A stretch of DNA of 34,235 nt. Source: Sphingobacteriales bacterium (GTDB lineage Bacteria; Bacteroidota; Bacteroidia; Chitinophagales; Chitinophagaceae). The position numbers were made by a program, and so were the translations under genes. The DNA lies in the NCBI GenBank assembly GCA_024642285.1, contig JAHEBJ010000027.1, forward strand, positions 1-34,235, given 5' to 3'. The stretch's first letter is position 1. The number at the start of each line of letters is the position of its first letter. This document shows positions 7,514-16,312 of the stretch, piece by piece. Under the pieces are notes generated by a model. The model made no database searches. It saw only the letters and a list, made by a program, of their open reading frames with translations, and was not told the DNA's origin.

Positions 7514-9386
7514 TAAGAATAATAATGAAGCTTCCTTAAGTGAAGTTCATGAGTCAGTAGACACAACAGCCAGGAAAAAGGGTTGGCGAAGGATCTTTTC
7601 CTTTCTAGGGCCAGCCTACCTCGTTAGTGTAGGTTATATGGATCCCGGAAACTGGGCTACCGATCTGGCCGGCGGAAGTAAATTTGGTTATACACTCATT
7701 TGGGTTTTGCTGATGAGCAACCTGATGGCGTTACTGCTGCAGGGTTTATCAGCAAGGTTGGGAATTGTAAGAAGAAGAGACCTTGCCCAAGCCAACAGAG
7801 AAACCTATCCAAGGGCAGTTAATTTTATTCTTTACCTTTTAGCAGAAATAGCCATCGCTGCAACTGATCTTGCCGAAGTTTTAGGAATGGCAATTGGTAT
7901 CCAGCTACTCACGGGGCTTCCACTGGTTTGGGGCGTTTCAATAACAGTACTCGATACCTTTCTGTTACTTTATCTACAACGCCTGGGCATCCGCAAAATG
8001 GAAGCATTTATTATATCACTGGTTGCCGTGATTGGTATTTCGTTTTTGGTTCAAATTGTAATGGCCAAGCCCGATATGGGAGAACTGGCTACAGGCTTTA
8101 TCCCCACAGTGATGAATGATGAAGCATTGTACATCGCAATTGGAATAATTGGCGCTACCGTAATGCCGCATAATCTTTACCTGCATTCGGCCTTAGTGCA
8201 AACCCGAAAAATAGACAGAACCGATGCTGGTATAAAACAAGCCATTAGGTTTAACCGGATTGATACAACCATTGCATTGAATCTTGCCTTTTTTGTAAAT
8301 GCAGCCATACTGGTTGTTGCAGCTTCAGTATTTTTCAAAACCGGAAATTCAGATGTCGCAGAAATTAAAGAGGCTCACCGTTTACTGCCGGAGTTTCTGG
8401 GTAACCTTGCTCCTATTCTTTTTGCAGTCGCACTGATCGCTGCCGGACAAAGCAGCACCATCACCGGCACTTTAGCCGGACAAATAATCATGGAAGGATA
8501 TTTAAGCCTTCGAATAAATCCTTTGCTAAGAAGATTGATCACCAGGATGGTAGCCATTATTCCTGCACTGATCGTTATCATTATTTATGGCGAAGAAAAT
8601 GTAGATGCTCTGTTGATTCTGAGCCAGGTGATATTAAGTTTACAACTTGGCTTTGCCATCATACCATTGATTCATTTTGTGAGTGATAAGAAAACTATGG
8701 GTAAATTTGCCATTAAACCGCTGACAAAATTTGCAGCATGGCTTATTGCATCGGTACTTGTATACTTGAATTTAAAAATGCTTGTAAACGAAATGGGTAA
8801 TGCATTTATAAATGGAGTTTGGTGGCAGCAACTATTGATAAGTGCAGCTGCGCTTATATGCATTGCAGTTTTACTTTACATTATTCTCAATCCTTTTATT
8901 GCGGGTAAGCTTAAAAAGCCGGCCTCTATAAAAATACACGCCGAAACAAATACACTAAAACAGTTAGAGATACCCAGCTTTAATAAGGTTGCAATAGCTT
9001 TAGATTTTAGTATTCATGATGACAAACTACTGGCTTATGCAATTGGCCAGGGAAAAGCAAACACACATTACCTGCTCATCCATATTGTAGAAAGTGCATC
9101 TGCCAAACTCTTCGGCGACGAAAGTGATGATTATGAATCGAGGAAAGACAAAGAAAGGTTGGAATCATACGTTACCCAATTGCAGGAAAGAGGCTTTACA
9201 GCTGAAGGCTTTTTGGGTTATAAAAACAGGGCTAAAGAAATTGTACGCTTAGCCCACGAAGCTGAAGCTGACATGCTGGTTATGGGAGCACATGGCCATA
9301 CAGGTATTCAGGATTTTATTTATGGTGAAACAGTGAACACCGTAAGACATGAACTAAAAATTCCGGTTTTGATCGTTAATCTGTAG
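7506..9386 (+). CDS. mntH: Nramp divalent metal transporter fused to a universal stress protein domain
   Basis: A 626-residue protein from the ATG at 7506, which overlaps the regulator's stop by 8 bases. An ATG at 7491 is an alternative. Residues 30-470 are an Nramp transporter with about 11 membrane segments, DPGN at 46-49 (TM1) and MPHN at 220-223 (TM6), the Mn/Fe-binding motifs. It would import Mn(II) or Fe(II) with protons. Residues about 494-626 are a cytoplasmic UspA domain with the nucleotide-binding pattern GAHGHTG (594-600) and a later GET, then KIPVLIV at the end. Ordinary MntH is about 410-440 residues, so the extra domain is the unusual part. It may gate transport by ATP or stress state. 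Confidence 0.9.
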   Translation: MFSKNNNEASLSEVHESVDTTARKKGWRRIFSFLGPAYLVSVGYMDPGNWATDLAGGSKFGYTLIWVLLMSNLMALLLQGLSARLGIVRRRDLAQANRETYPRAVNFILYLLAEIAIAATDLAEVLGMAIGIQLLTGLPLVWGVSITVLDTFLLLYLQRLGIRKMEAFIISLVAVIGISFLVQIVMAKPDMGELATGFIPTVMNDEALYIAIGIIGATVMPHNLYLHSALVQTRKIDRTDAGIKQAIRFNRIDTTIALNLAFFVNAAILVVAASVFFKTGNSDVAEIKEAHRLLPEFLGNLAPILFAVALIAAGQSSTITGTLAGQIIMEGYLSLRINPLLRRLITRMVAIIPALIVIIIYGEENVDALLILSQVILSLQLGFAIIPLIHFVSDKKTMGKFAIKPLTKFAAWLIASVLVYLNLKMLVNEMGNAFINGVWWQQLLISAAALICIAVLLYIILNPFIAGKLKKPASIKIHAETNTLKQLEIPSFNKVAIALDFSIHDDKLLAYAIGQGKANTHYLLIHIVESASAKLFGDESDDYESRKDKERLESYVTQLQERGFTAEGFLGYKNRAKEIVRLAHEAEADMLVMGAHGHTGIQDFIYGETVNTVRHELKIPVLIVNL

Positions 9387-9957
9387 TAAGTGAAGCCAGC
9401 TGCTGATTAACTTTTTTGTTCCAGGTTTTTTGCATTGCTTTTATTCGTCCATTCGAGGTCTGCCCGTCGTAGTCATCCTGCATTTTATCCATAGCAGTAA
9501 AACATTCGTCGTGGATCTTATTAACCAGCACATTAAAGTTACCACGGTTAAGCTGTGCCTTTTTTAATTTTTGAATAAAAAGAACTGCGTTTATGTACGT
9601 GATATCAAAATGATGTTGCTCATGTTCCAATGCATAGTCATCATCCATGCCGGGCCGCACCCAGGACTTTTCCTTATTGAAATAACAAAACACGGTAATC
9701 AGCAGGTCGGTTTTCCTGTTAAATGAGCTAACCGACATTTTAAACCCAAAGCCCGACTCAGTTATTGCCGCAGCCGGACCTGATGTTGACGGTTTGCCTT
9801 TAAAATCTGCCCATGTAAGTTTTTTGTTAAGGTTATAATATATTGTATCAGATTGGGGAGATTGTATATTTTTCTCCCACTGTATCACAGCATTAAACTG
9901 CGCAAACGACGAATTGCAAATAGTTGAAATTAATAAAAGGAAAATAAATCTTAGCAT
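9376..9957 (-). CDS. secreted DUF922-like putative zinc-dependent protease
   Basis: A 193-residue protein with a signal peptide (cleavage near Ala19/Gln20). It contains KLTWADFKGKP (46-56), typical of the DUF922 group, and an HExxH zinc site, HEQHH at 112-116. DUF922 members are predicted metalloproteases, but few have been studied. Its 3' end overlaps that of the Nramp gene tail to tail by 11 bases. It lies 37 bases after the GT9 gene on the same strand and may be the last gene of that transcript. It probably acts in the periplasm; the substrate is unknown. Confidence 0.75.
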   Translation of the reverse strand: MLRFIFLLLISTICNSSFAQFNAVIQWEKNIQSPQSDTIYYNLNKKLTWADFKGKPSTSGPAAAITESGFGFKMSVSSFNRKTDLLITVFCYFNKEKSWVRPGMDDDYALEHEQHHFDITYINAVLFIQKLKKAQLNRGNFNVLVNKIHDECFTAMDKMQDDYDGQTSNGRIKAMQKTWNKKVNQQLASLTTD

Positions 9958-9994
9958 AGATTAATTACAATATAACCTAAAACAAATTCAAATA

Positions 9995-10993
9995 TTATTT
10001 TTGAAGACGTAGTCTAACCAGATTTACAAGTTCGTTAACATCGATTTTTTCCATGCACTTGAAATGCCCTTTCGGACATTTTTTAAAACCTATTTTACTA
10101 CAAGGCCTGCACCAAAGTTTATTTATCTCCACTACATCGTATTGCTTATTACTGCGATTGCCATAATATGGGTACATACCGAATGCAGGCACCGTATTTC
10201 CCCAAACAGAAATCACCGGCTTTTGCAAAGCCGCTGCAATATGCATCAGACCAGTATCGTGTGAAATAACCAGCTTTGCCCCTTTTACTAAATCAGCCGA
10301 TTCATTCAGGTTAAATTTTCCACAGGCATTGTAAATTTTAATATCATCAGCTTTCGCAATTTCCATTCCATCTTCATAATCCTCTTTGCCCCCCAATAAA
10401 ACAATTGGATGATCAATGAAGGAACAGAGTTTTTTCAGTTTATGTAAGGGTAATTTTTTTGTTGCTAATGCTGCACCAATAACTATCGCTATATAACCAT
10501 GCATATGTGACGTAGGAATATCATCTTTTTTGATCTCATCCATTTTCGGAATAAAATAATCGAGTCCCATTCCATCATTAACTACGCCCAATGAAGCAAC
10601 CGTTTCCAGGTTACGGTCAACTATATGTTTTTTTGGAAGTGTATTGATCTTAAAATTCGTAAGAATAAATTTTTCAATATTCAGCTTATTGAAAGAAAAC
10701 GATTTCACTGTTTTTAAATGCCGCTTAATTCGCATCGTACGGAGGTTATGATGCAGATCGATGATATAATCATATTCCTCAATCATCAATTCATGCAGCA
10801 TTATTTCAAAACTATCACCAAGGGTATGAACTTTATTTATGTAAGGATTGTGTTCAACGATGCTCCTGAATGATTGCTTGGTTAGAAAGTGAATTTCAGC
10901 ATCGGGAAATTTGTTACGCAGGCAACGAATTACCGGCGAGGTTAAAACAATATCGCCAATCGATGAAAACCGTATGATCAGGAATTTTGCCAA
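9995..10993 (-). CDS. glycosyltransferase family 9, heptosyltransferase-like
   Basis: A 332-residue GT-B enzyme of the ADP-heptose:LPS heptosyltransferase family, acting at the cytoplasmic face on lipopolysaccharide core. It opens with FLIIRFSSIGDIVLTSP (4-20), the acceptor-side motif, and has ISHDTGLMHIAAALQKPV (243-260), the nucleotide-sugar signature. A four-Cys segment (WCRPC ... KCPKGHFKC, about 293-315) is common in family members from this phylum. No ATG fits; the conserved N-terminus begins at a TTG, 3 bases after the MFS stop, so translation is probably coupled. The sugar need not be heptose. Confidence 0.87.
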   Translation of the reverse strand: MAKFLIIRFSSIGDIVLTSPVIRCLRNKFPDAEIHFLTKQSFRSIVEHNPYINKVHTLGDSFEIMLHELMIEEYDYIIDLHHNLRTMRIKRHLKTVKSFSFNKLNIEKFILTNFKINTLPKKHIVDRNLETVASLGVVNDGMGLDYFIPKMDEIKKDDIPTSHMHGYIAIVIGAALATKKLPLHKLKKLCSFIDHPIVLLGGKEDYEDGMEIAKADDIKIYNACGKFNLNESADLVKGAKLVISHDTGLMHIAAALQKPVISVWGNTVPAFGMYPYYGNRSNKQYDVVEINKLWCRPCSKIGFKKCPKGHFKCMEKIDVNELVNLVRLRLQK

Positions 10994-10996
10994 AAT

Positions 10997-12229
10997 TTAT
11001 TTTTCTATGTAATTCAGATCCTTGCCGAAAGTTTCTTTTGTATAATAGGCAGCTATCAATGTGATCACCATAATTATTATAGCAGTGATCCATGCGCCGG
11101 TATAATAATCTGTAAGTCCCCTCATCATCTGAAATAAAGGTGTAATAAAAAACGCCAGCATACCACGCACCATATTAGGAATAGTTGTTGCGGCAGTGGC
11201 CCGCAAATTTGTACCAAACTGTTCGGCACCCATGGTTACAAATATGGCCCAGAAACCGGTACCAAAACCAAGACCAGCACATATCCAATACATTTTTGCC
11301 GCAGACCCATTCCATTGTGCTGTGAAGAAAAGGATCATGAACAAACCTGTAATGGCATAAAAAAGATACAAGGCATTTTTCCGGCTCTTCAACCACTGAC
11401 TTATAAAACCTATCAGAATATCTCCAATTGAAATTGCTACATAGGCATACATTATAGCCTTGCCCGGATCAATGTTCTCTTTTATTCCCATCAGCTTTCC
11501 AAAATCATTTGAAAAAGCAACAAGCACTCCTATTACAAACCAGGTAGGTAATCCAATTAAGATGCTGGTCAAATATCTTTTAAACCTGTCGGCATTTGTG
11601 AACAGCATGAAAAAATTTCCGCGTTGCACATCCAACTTCTTCACTTCTTTAAACATGCCTGATTCGAAAACAGAAATACGCAAAACCAACAACAACATAC
11701 CCAATCCTCCGCCAATATAATAACAGGTACGCCAGTGAAAATTCTCTTTCATAAAATAGGCAACAACTGCGCCGGTTAATCCAATCCCCGCGACCATTGA
11801 AGTAGAAATTCCTCTTTTTTCTTTTTTTATAAGCTCTGATACAAGTGTTATCCCAACGCCCAATTCACCCGCCAATCCAAGGCCAGCTAAAAAACGAATG
11901 ATCTTGTACTGCTCAACAGTAGTGATCATGCCGTTTGCAATATTTGCCAGTGAGTAAAACAAAATCGATCCAAACAAAACTGTTAACCTGCCCTTTTTAT
12001 CAGCAATAACACCAGCTATAATACCTCCAAGCATTAACCCTGCCATCTGCCATTGTAAAATGGCTTCGCCTTCAATCTTAACCTGTTCGGGAGTAAGGCC
12101 CAACGATACTAAACTTTCTATCCGTATGATTGCAAACAACAACAGGTCATAGATATCTACAAAGTAGCCCAGAGCGGCTACCAAAACAGCAATGTTAAAA
12201 ATGGAGTGATCAGCTTTTTGAAGCGTCAT
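10997..12229 (-). CDS. MFS transporter, sugar/organic-acid porter type
   Basis: A 410-residue protein with about 12 membrane segments. Motif A reads AGVIADKKGRLTVLFGS between TM2 and TM3. RFLAGLGLAGELGVGITLVSE is the R-x-x-x-G-x-G-x-x-G-E pattern of sugar porter and metabolite:H+ symporter branches, suggesting uptake of an organic acid or sugar. The frame begins at a TTG (12253); the ATG at 12229 is preferred and overlaps the dedA stop by 20 bases, implying coupling. It is followed 3 bases later by the GT9 gene. The substrate is unknown. Confidence 0.85.
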   Translation of the reverse strand: MTLQKADHSIFNIAVLVAALGYFVDIYDLLLFAIIRIESLVSLGLTPEQVKIEGEAILQWQMAGLMLGGIIAGVIADKKGRLTVLFGSILFYSLANIANGMITTVEQYKIIRFLAGLGLAGELGVGITLVSELIKKEKRGISTSMVAGIGLTGAVVAYFMKENFHWRTCYYIGGGLGMLLLVLRISVFESGMFKEVKKLDVQRGNFFMLFTNADRFKRYLTSILIGLPTWFVIGVLVAFSNDFGKLMGIKENIDPGKAIMYAYVAISIGDILIGFISQWLKSRKNALYLFYAITGLFMILFFTAQWNGSAAKMYWICAGLGFGTGFWAIFVTMGAEQFGTNLRATAATTIPNMVRGMLAFFITPLFQMMRGLTDYYTGAWITAIIIMVITLIAAYYTKETFGKDLNYIEK

Positions 12230-12908
12230 TTTCAGGTTTCTTCTTTTTACCAAAAAATACTTTTATTAAAACCGGCGCCGTGGTAACAAGTACAATGGCG
12301 ATTACAATTATTTCAAGATGCTTCTCAAGATCGACCCCAAACTGGGCCTTTACAAATGAATTTAAATAATGACCAATGAATAACATAGATATTACCCAGG
12401 CAATGCAACCAATAATATTATATAAAACAAATTTCTTTTTATCCATTTGAACAATGCCTGCAACAATAGGTGCGAATGTGCGGACAAAGGGTAAAAACCT
12501 TGCAAATACAATGGCCCCACCACCATGTTTATCGTAGAATTCCTTGGCCTGGTGTAAATATTTTTGTTTAAAAAGAAAGCGGTCTTTCCAATTATACATG
12601 GCGGGTCCCACTTTTCTGCCAAACAAATAACCAACTGCATTACCTAAAATACCGGCGCCAATACACAATGCACTTAACAACATCAGGTTTAAAAAATCAC
12701 TATGCGTATCGTACAAAGATGCAGCCAACTTGTTGCTGAAAATACCAGCCACAAACAATAAGGAGTCACCTGGGAAAAAGAAGCCTACAAATAAACCCGT
12801 TTCGGCAAATATGATCAATAGTAACAACCATAAGCCGCCATTATCAATGTACCATTGCGGCTGCAGTAATTGCGTCCAGCTAAATTCAAGTAATATACTA
12901 AGGAGCAT
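12210..12908 (-). CDS. DedA family membrane protein (VTT domain)
   Basis: A 232-residue inner-membrane protein. The re-entrant-loop region reads ETGLFVGFFFPGDSLLF (36-52) and the signature FARFLPFVRTFAPIVAG lies at about residues 140-156. Both are typical of DedA proteins, which are linked to polyprenyl-phosphate and phospholipid flipping and to envelope homeostasis. The C-terminal tail is Lys-rich (GKKKKPENDASKS). The gene starts 37 bases after gltP and overlaps the MFS gene. Flipping of a lipid carrier fits a neighbourhood that includes a glycosyltransferase, but that is inference. Confidence 0.92.
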   Translation of the reverse strand: MLLSILLEFSWTQLLQPQWYIDNGGLWLLLLIIFAETGLFVGFFFPGDSLLFVAGIFSNKLAASLYDTHSDFLNLMLLSALCIGAGILGNAVGYLFGRKVGPAMYNWKDRFLFKQKYLHQAKEFYDKHGGGAIVFARFLPFVRTFAPIVAGIVQMDKKKFVLYNIIGCIAWVISMLFIGHYLNSFVKAQFGVDLEKHLEIIVIAIVLVTTAPVLIKVFFGKKKKPENDASKS

Positions 12909-12945
12909 TTCGAGTTTTTTTATTTAACAGCTTTGAAATAATACG

Positions 12946-14322
12946 CTAATCGGGTTGAAATTCCAGCGCTTTTTTATCATCAAATTCTCCCTCCCAGCGG
13001 GCAATTACACAACTGGCCAACATATTACCGGTAACATTTACAGATGTACGGGCCATATCCATCAATTCATCGATACCTAAAATTGCCATGATTGGCCACA
13101 TGGGCAAATTAAATGAAGCAGCTGTTCCCAAAAGAATTACCAGGGATGCCCTTGGTACACCGGCAACACCTTTACTGGTTAACATTAATGTTAAACCCAT
13201 AAAAACCTGTTCACCAAAACTCATATTTAATCCTGCAGCCTGTGCTACAAATACTGATGCAAGTGATAAATACAAAGTGGTTCCATCTAAATTAAAAGTA
13301 TATCCGGTTGGCAAAACAAAGGAAACTATTTTACGGGGCACTCCAAATCTTTCCATATTCTCCATGGCAATAGGCAGGGCCGATTCGGAACTGGTTGTTG
13401 CAAAGGCAATCGACACGGGTTCGGATGCAGCACGGAGAAATTGTTTTATTGGTAATTTGATAATTAACGCGACCGGCAATAAAACAACGAGAATGAAAAC
13501 GATCAATGCAGCGTAAAGTGTGGCAAGTAATTTAACCAGGTTAACCAAAACATCTACTCCCAAATGTCCCACAGTTACGGCAATGGCTGCACCTACACCA
13601 AAAGGAGCAAAGTACATAATGATATTGGTAAATTTAAACATGGTTTCGGCAAGGCTTTCAGTGAAAGCAAGCATTGGTTTTTTCTTCTCTTCGCTTAACA
13701 TGGCTAGGGCAATACCAAATATGATACTAAACACCACGATTGGTAAAACATCTCCATGATAAAACGATTTAGCAAAATTCTCAGGGAATATATGAAGCAC
13801 TACTTCCTGCCAACCCTGCGGAGCAACAGTTGGTAGTTTTTCTTCAAACCCTTCTGGTAACAAAATTCCTTTTCCGGCGCCAGAAATATTAATAGCCAAC
13901 AAACCAATAAACAACGCTATAGTAGTTACCACTTCAAAATACAATATCGATTTCCAACCCATGCGGCCAACTTGTTTCAAGCTTGAGTGACCTGCAATAC
14001 CAACAACTAATGTGGCAAATAAAATGGGAGCAATGATTGTTTTTACCAGCCGCAAAAATATCTGGCTTAGCACCTTGAGGTTTTGCGAGAACACAGGAAA
14101 GTCTAACCCTATCTCTACACCTATTAACATACTTACCAAAATCCAGGTAGTAAGGTTTCTCTTGTACACAGCATACATAATCATACTGGTAAGAAATACC
14201 CATCTTAAACTAACCAAAACTGTTTCGGGAATGATCACAATTTCCTGCAGATGCAGAAAATAGAGTAAAGCCAGAATAGTAAACAAGCCAAGGGAAATTA
14301 AGCCGATAATGCGTTTGGTCAT
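12946..14322 (-). CDS. gltP: dicarboxylate/glutamate:cation symporter (DAACS family)
   Basis: A 458-residue protein with the glutamate-transporter fold. The HP1 serine-rich tip reads FATTSSESALPIAM (307-320), followed by YTFNLDGTTLYLSLA (341-355), the TM7 NxDGT motif that binds cations and substrate, and a later SKGVAGVPRASLVILLG HP2 region. It imports glutamate, aspartate or C4-dicarboxylates with protons or sodium. Two hydrophobic segments at residues 5-52 precede the usual first helix region, making it slightly longer than E. coli GltP. It leads the minus-strand cluster and is divergent from the APC permease, with 222 bases between them. Confidence 0.92.
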   Translation of the reverse strand: MTKRIIGLISLGLFTILALLYFLHLQEIVIIPETVLVSLRWVFLTSMIMYAVYKRNLTTWILVSMLIGVEIGLDFPVFSQNLKVLSQIFLRLVKTIIAPILFATLVVGIAGHSSLKQVGRMGWKSILYFEVVTTIALFIGLLAINISGAGKGILLPEGFEEKLPTVAPQGWQEVVLHIFPENFAKSFYHGDVLPIVVFSIIFGIALAMLSEEKKKPMLAFTESLAETMFKFTNIIMYFAPFGVGAAIAVTVGHLGVDVLVNLVKLLATLYAALIVFILVVLLPVALIIKLPIKQFLRAASEPVSIAFATTSSESALPIAMENMERFGVPRKIVSFVLPTGYTFNLDGTTLYLSLASVFVAQAAGLNMSFGEQVFMGLTLMLTSKGVAGVPRASLVILLGTAASFNLPMWPIMAILGIDELMDMARTSVNVTGNMLASCVIARWEGEFDDKKALEFQPD

Positions 14323-14393
14323 TTTGCTTTTTTTAAAATTGAATTGTCAAATCTAATTGAAACTTTGTACTTACAAAAATTGCTGATCTGCCT

Positions 14394-14409
14394 CAATGAA
14401 CATTCATTG
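14394..14409. promoter_or_regulatory. 7-2-7 inverted repeat between gltP and the APC permease
   Basis: CAATGAA-CA-TTCATTG is a perfect inverted repeat. After a CT mismatch on each side, TGC and GCA pair again. It sits 72 bases upstream of the gltP ATG in the divergent region. It could be an operator serving one or both genes; the regulator is unknown. Confidence 0.35.
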
Positions 14410-14475
14410 CTGCAAAACAGCATCGCAATATAATATTTAATAACAGTTATCAACCCATATTGAACCAAAAATGTA

Positions 14476-14542
14476 CAGTTGGTTGTTTATTTAGGATTTT
14501 TATTCTTACTTTTCCATTTATTAAATTAAACCAAACCAACTG
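14476..14542 (+). promoter_or_regulatory. long hairpin in the leader of the APC permease gene
   Basis: The left arm CAGTTGGTT (14476-14484) pairs perfectly with AACCAACTG (14534-14542). The stem continues as GTTTA and TTTA against 14522-14531, with two small bulges, for about 18 base pairs in all. The right arm ends 2 bases before the ATG, so the ribosome landing site would be inside the stem. There is no T-run, so it is not a terminator. Confidence 0.45.
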
Positions 14543-14544
14543 AC

Positions 14545-16194
14545 ATGAGTATTTTTGCAAGGAAACCGATGGATGCTTTATTAAGTGAAGCTGCTGAATC
14601 GGGTTCACACACTTTAAAAAGAACTTTAGGTGCTGGTGGCCTTATTGCACTCGGAATTGGCGCTATCATTGGCGCAGGATTATTTTCTATAACCGGAATG
14701 GCTGCTGCAAATCATGCGGGGCCGGCAATTACCATATCATTTATTGTTGCGGCATTTGGTTGTTTGTTTGCAGGACTTTGTTATGCCGAATTTGCATCCA
14801 TGATTCCGGTTGCGGGTAGTGCATATACCTATTCCTATGCCACCATGGGTGAATTTATTGCCTGGATCATTGGCTGGGATTTGGTTTTGGAATATGCTGT
14901 GGGCGCTGCAACTGTAGGTATCAGCTGGAGCCGTTACCTTGTAAAATTCTTAGAAGGATTTGATATTTACCTGCCTCATTCATTAACCGTTGGTCCATGG
15001 GATGGTGGAGTTGTTAACTTACCTGCTGTTTCAATAATAGTGTTGATGAGTTTACTTTTAATAAAAGGCACCAAAGAGAGTGCAACAGTTAACGCCGTTA
15101 TTGTTACCATTAAAGTTGCAGTAGTATTGATATTTATTTTCCTTGGATGGAAATATATCAACAATGATAATTACACACCTTATATTCCTGATAATACCGG
15201 AAACTTTGGTGATTTTGGGTTCAGCGGAATTATTAGAGCAGCGGCCATTGTGTTTTTTGCCTACATAGGCTTTGATGCTGTGAGTACCGCAGCACAGGAA
15301 ACTAAAAATCCAAAACGGGATATGCCGATAGGAATTCTTGGATCTCTTTTAATATGTACTGTTTTATACATCCTGTTTGCACATGTAATGACCGGTGTTA
15401 CCAGCTATTCTTCATTTGCTGGTAAGGATGGTATCGCTCCGGTTGCTGTTGCAATTGATCATATGGGTACTGCAAATGCAGCCGGCATTGTTACGCCAGA
15501 TTATCCCTGGTTAAACAGGGCTATCATTGTTGCAATCCTTTTTGGATACTCATCAGTGATACTTGTTATGCTGATGGGACAGTCAAGGGTTTTCTTCAGC
15601 ATGAGTAAGGATGGATTGATACCAAAAGTTTTCTCTGCTGTAAATCCAAAATCACAAACACCGGCAAAAAGTAATTTATTGTTCATGGTATTTGTTAGTT
15701 TGTTTGCGGCATTCGTGCCTGCCCGTGTGGTTGGTGAAATGACGAGTATAGGAACTTTGTTTGCATTCATACTTGTATGTATCGGCATTTGGGTAATGCG
15801 TGTAAAAATGCCAGATTTAAAAAGATCTTTCAAAACCCCGATGGTTCCGTTGGTACCAATACTGGGAATTTTTGTTTGTTTGTTCATGATGGTATTCCTT
15901 CCTGCTGATACTTGGGTTCGTTTGCTTGTGTGGATGCTCATTGGTTACGACATCTACCTGGTTTATGGAGCCAAACATAGTGGATTGGGTAATGGAACAG
16001 ATACCCGTGTAGGAATGAAGATTGCAAGGATATCGGGCCTGGGATTATGTGTATTACTGGGTATTGTTGGATTCCTGCATCAGTATTCTGTTGGATTTGA
16101 AACCGACAGAACTTTATTTTATATTTCACTTGCCTTTGCTGCAATTCACTTGTTTGTATTTGGCAGAAAATTAGGAAGAAAAGAAAGTGATTAA
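14545..16194 (+). CDS. amino acid permease, APC superfamily (CAT-like)
   Basis: A 549-residue inner-membrane transporter with 12 or more membrane segments. TM1 carries GIGAIIGAGLFSITGMAA (37-54), the unwound substrate-binding helix of APC permeases. YAEFASMIPVAGSAYTYSY follows, and there is a conserved FFAYIGFDAVSTAAQE stretch near residue 240. These are hallmarks of the cationic amino acid transporter/YfnA-like branch, which exchanges or imports amino acids with protons. It is monocistronic: a hairpin leader lies upstream and a terminator follows 18 bases after the stop. The specific amino acid cannot be told. Confidence 0.92.
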   Translation: MSIFARKPMDALLSEAAESGSHTLKRTLGAGGLIALGIGAIIGAGLFSITGMAAANHAGPAITISFIVAAFGCLFAGLCYAEFASMIPVAGSAYTYSYATMGEFIAWIIGWDLVLEYAVGAATVGISWSRYLVKFLEGFDIYLPHSLTVGPWDGGVVNLPAVSIIVLMSLLLIKGTKESATVNAVIVTIKVAVVLIFIFLGWKYINNDNYTPYIPDNTGNFGDFGFSGIIRAAAIVFFAYIGFDAVSTAAQETKNPKRDMPIGILGSLLICTVLYILFAHVMTGVTSYSSFAGKDGIAPVAVAIDHMGTANAAGIVTPDYPWLNRAIIVAILFGYSSVILVMLMGQSRVFFSMSKDGLIPKVFSAVNPKSQTPAKSNLLFMVFVSLFAAFVPARVVGEMTSIGTLFAFILVCIGIWVMRVKMPDLKRSFKTPMVPLVPILGIFVCLFMMVFLPADTWVRLLVWMLIGYDIYLVYGAKHSGLGNGTDTRVGMKIARISGLGLCVLLGIVGFLHQYSVGFETDRTLFYISLAFAAIHLFVFGRKLGRKESD

Positions 16195-16211
16195 TAAATC
16201 TTCTAAAAATG

Positions 16212-16245
16212 AAAACGCCTGGTTAATAAACCGGGCGTTTTTTTA
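16212..16245 (+). terminator. intrinsic terminator of the APC permease gene
   Basis: AAACGCCTGGTT and AACCGGGCGTTT form a 12-bp stem with one T-G pair around an AATA loop, followed by a T-run. Confidence 0.93.
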
Positions 16246-16265
16246 TTTGTCGTAAACTGAAGCCA

Positions 16266-16292
16266 ATAAAAAAAGCTCCACACCGGGAGCTT
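16266..16292 (-). terminator. intrinsic terminator of the ssb gene
   Basis: AAGCTCC and GGAGCTT pair around a 6-base loop. Read on the minus strand, the stem is followed by seven T residues. It lies about 20 bases after the ssb stop and faces the APC terminator. Confidence 0.85.
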
Positions 16293-16312
16293 AATTTTTT
16301 AGTTCTAATTTT

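Noticed and set aside
13088-13516. 142-codon frame on the plus strand inside gltP
   Set aside because: It is antisense to a highly conserved transporter; such long shadow frames also occur opposite the other membrane genes in this window.
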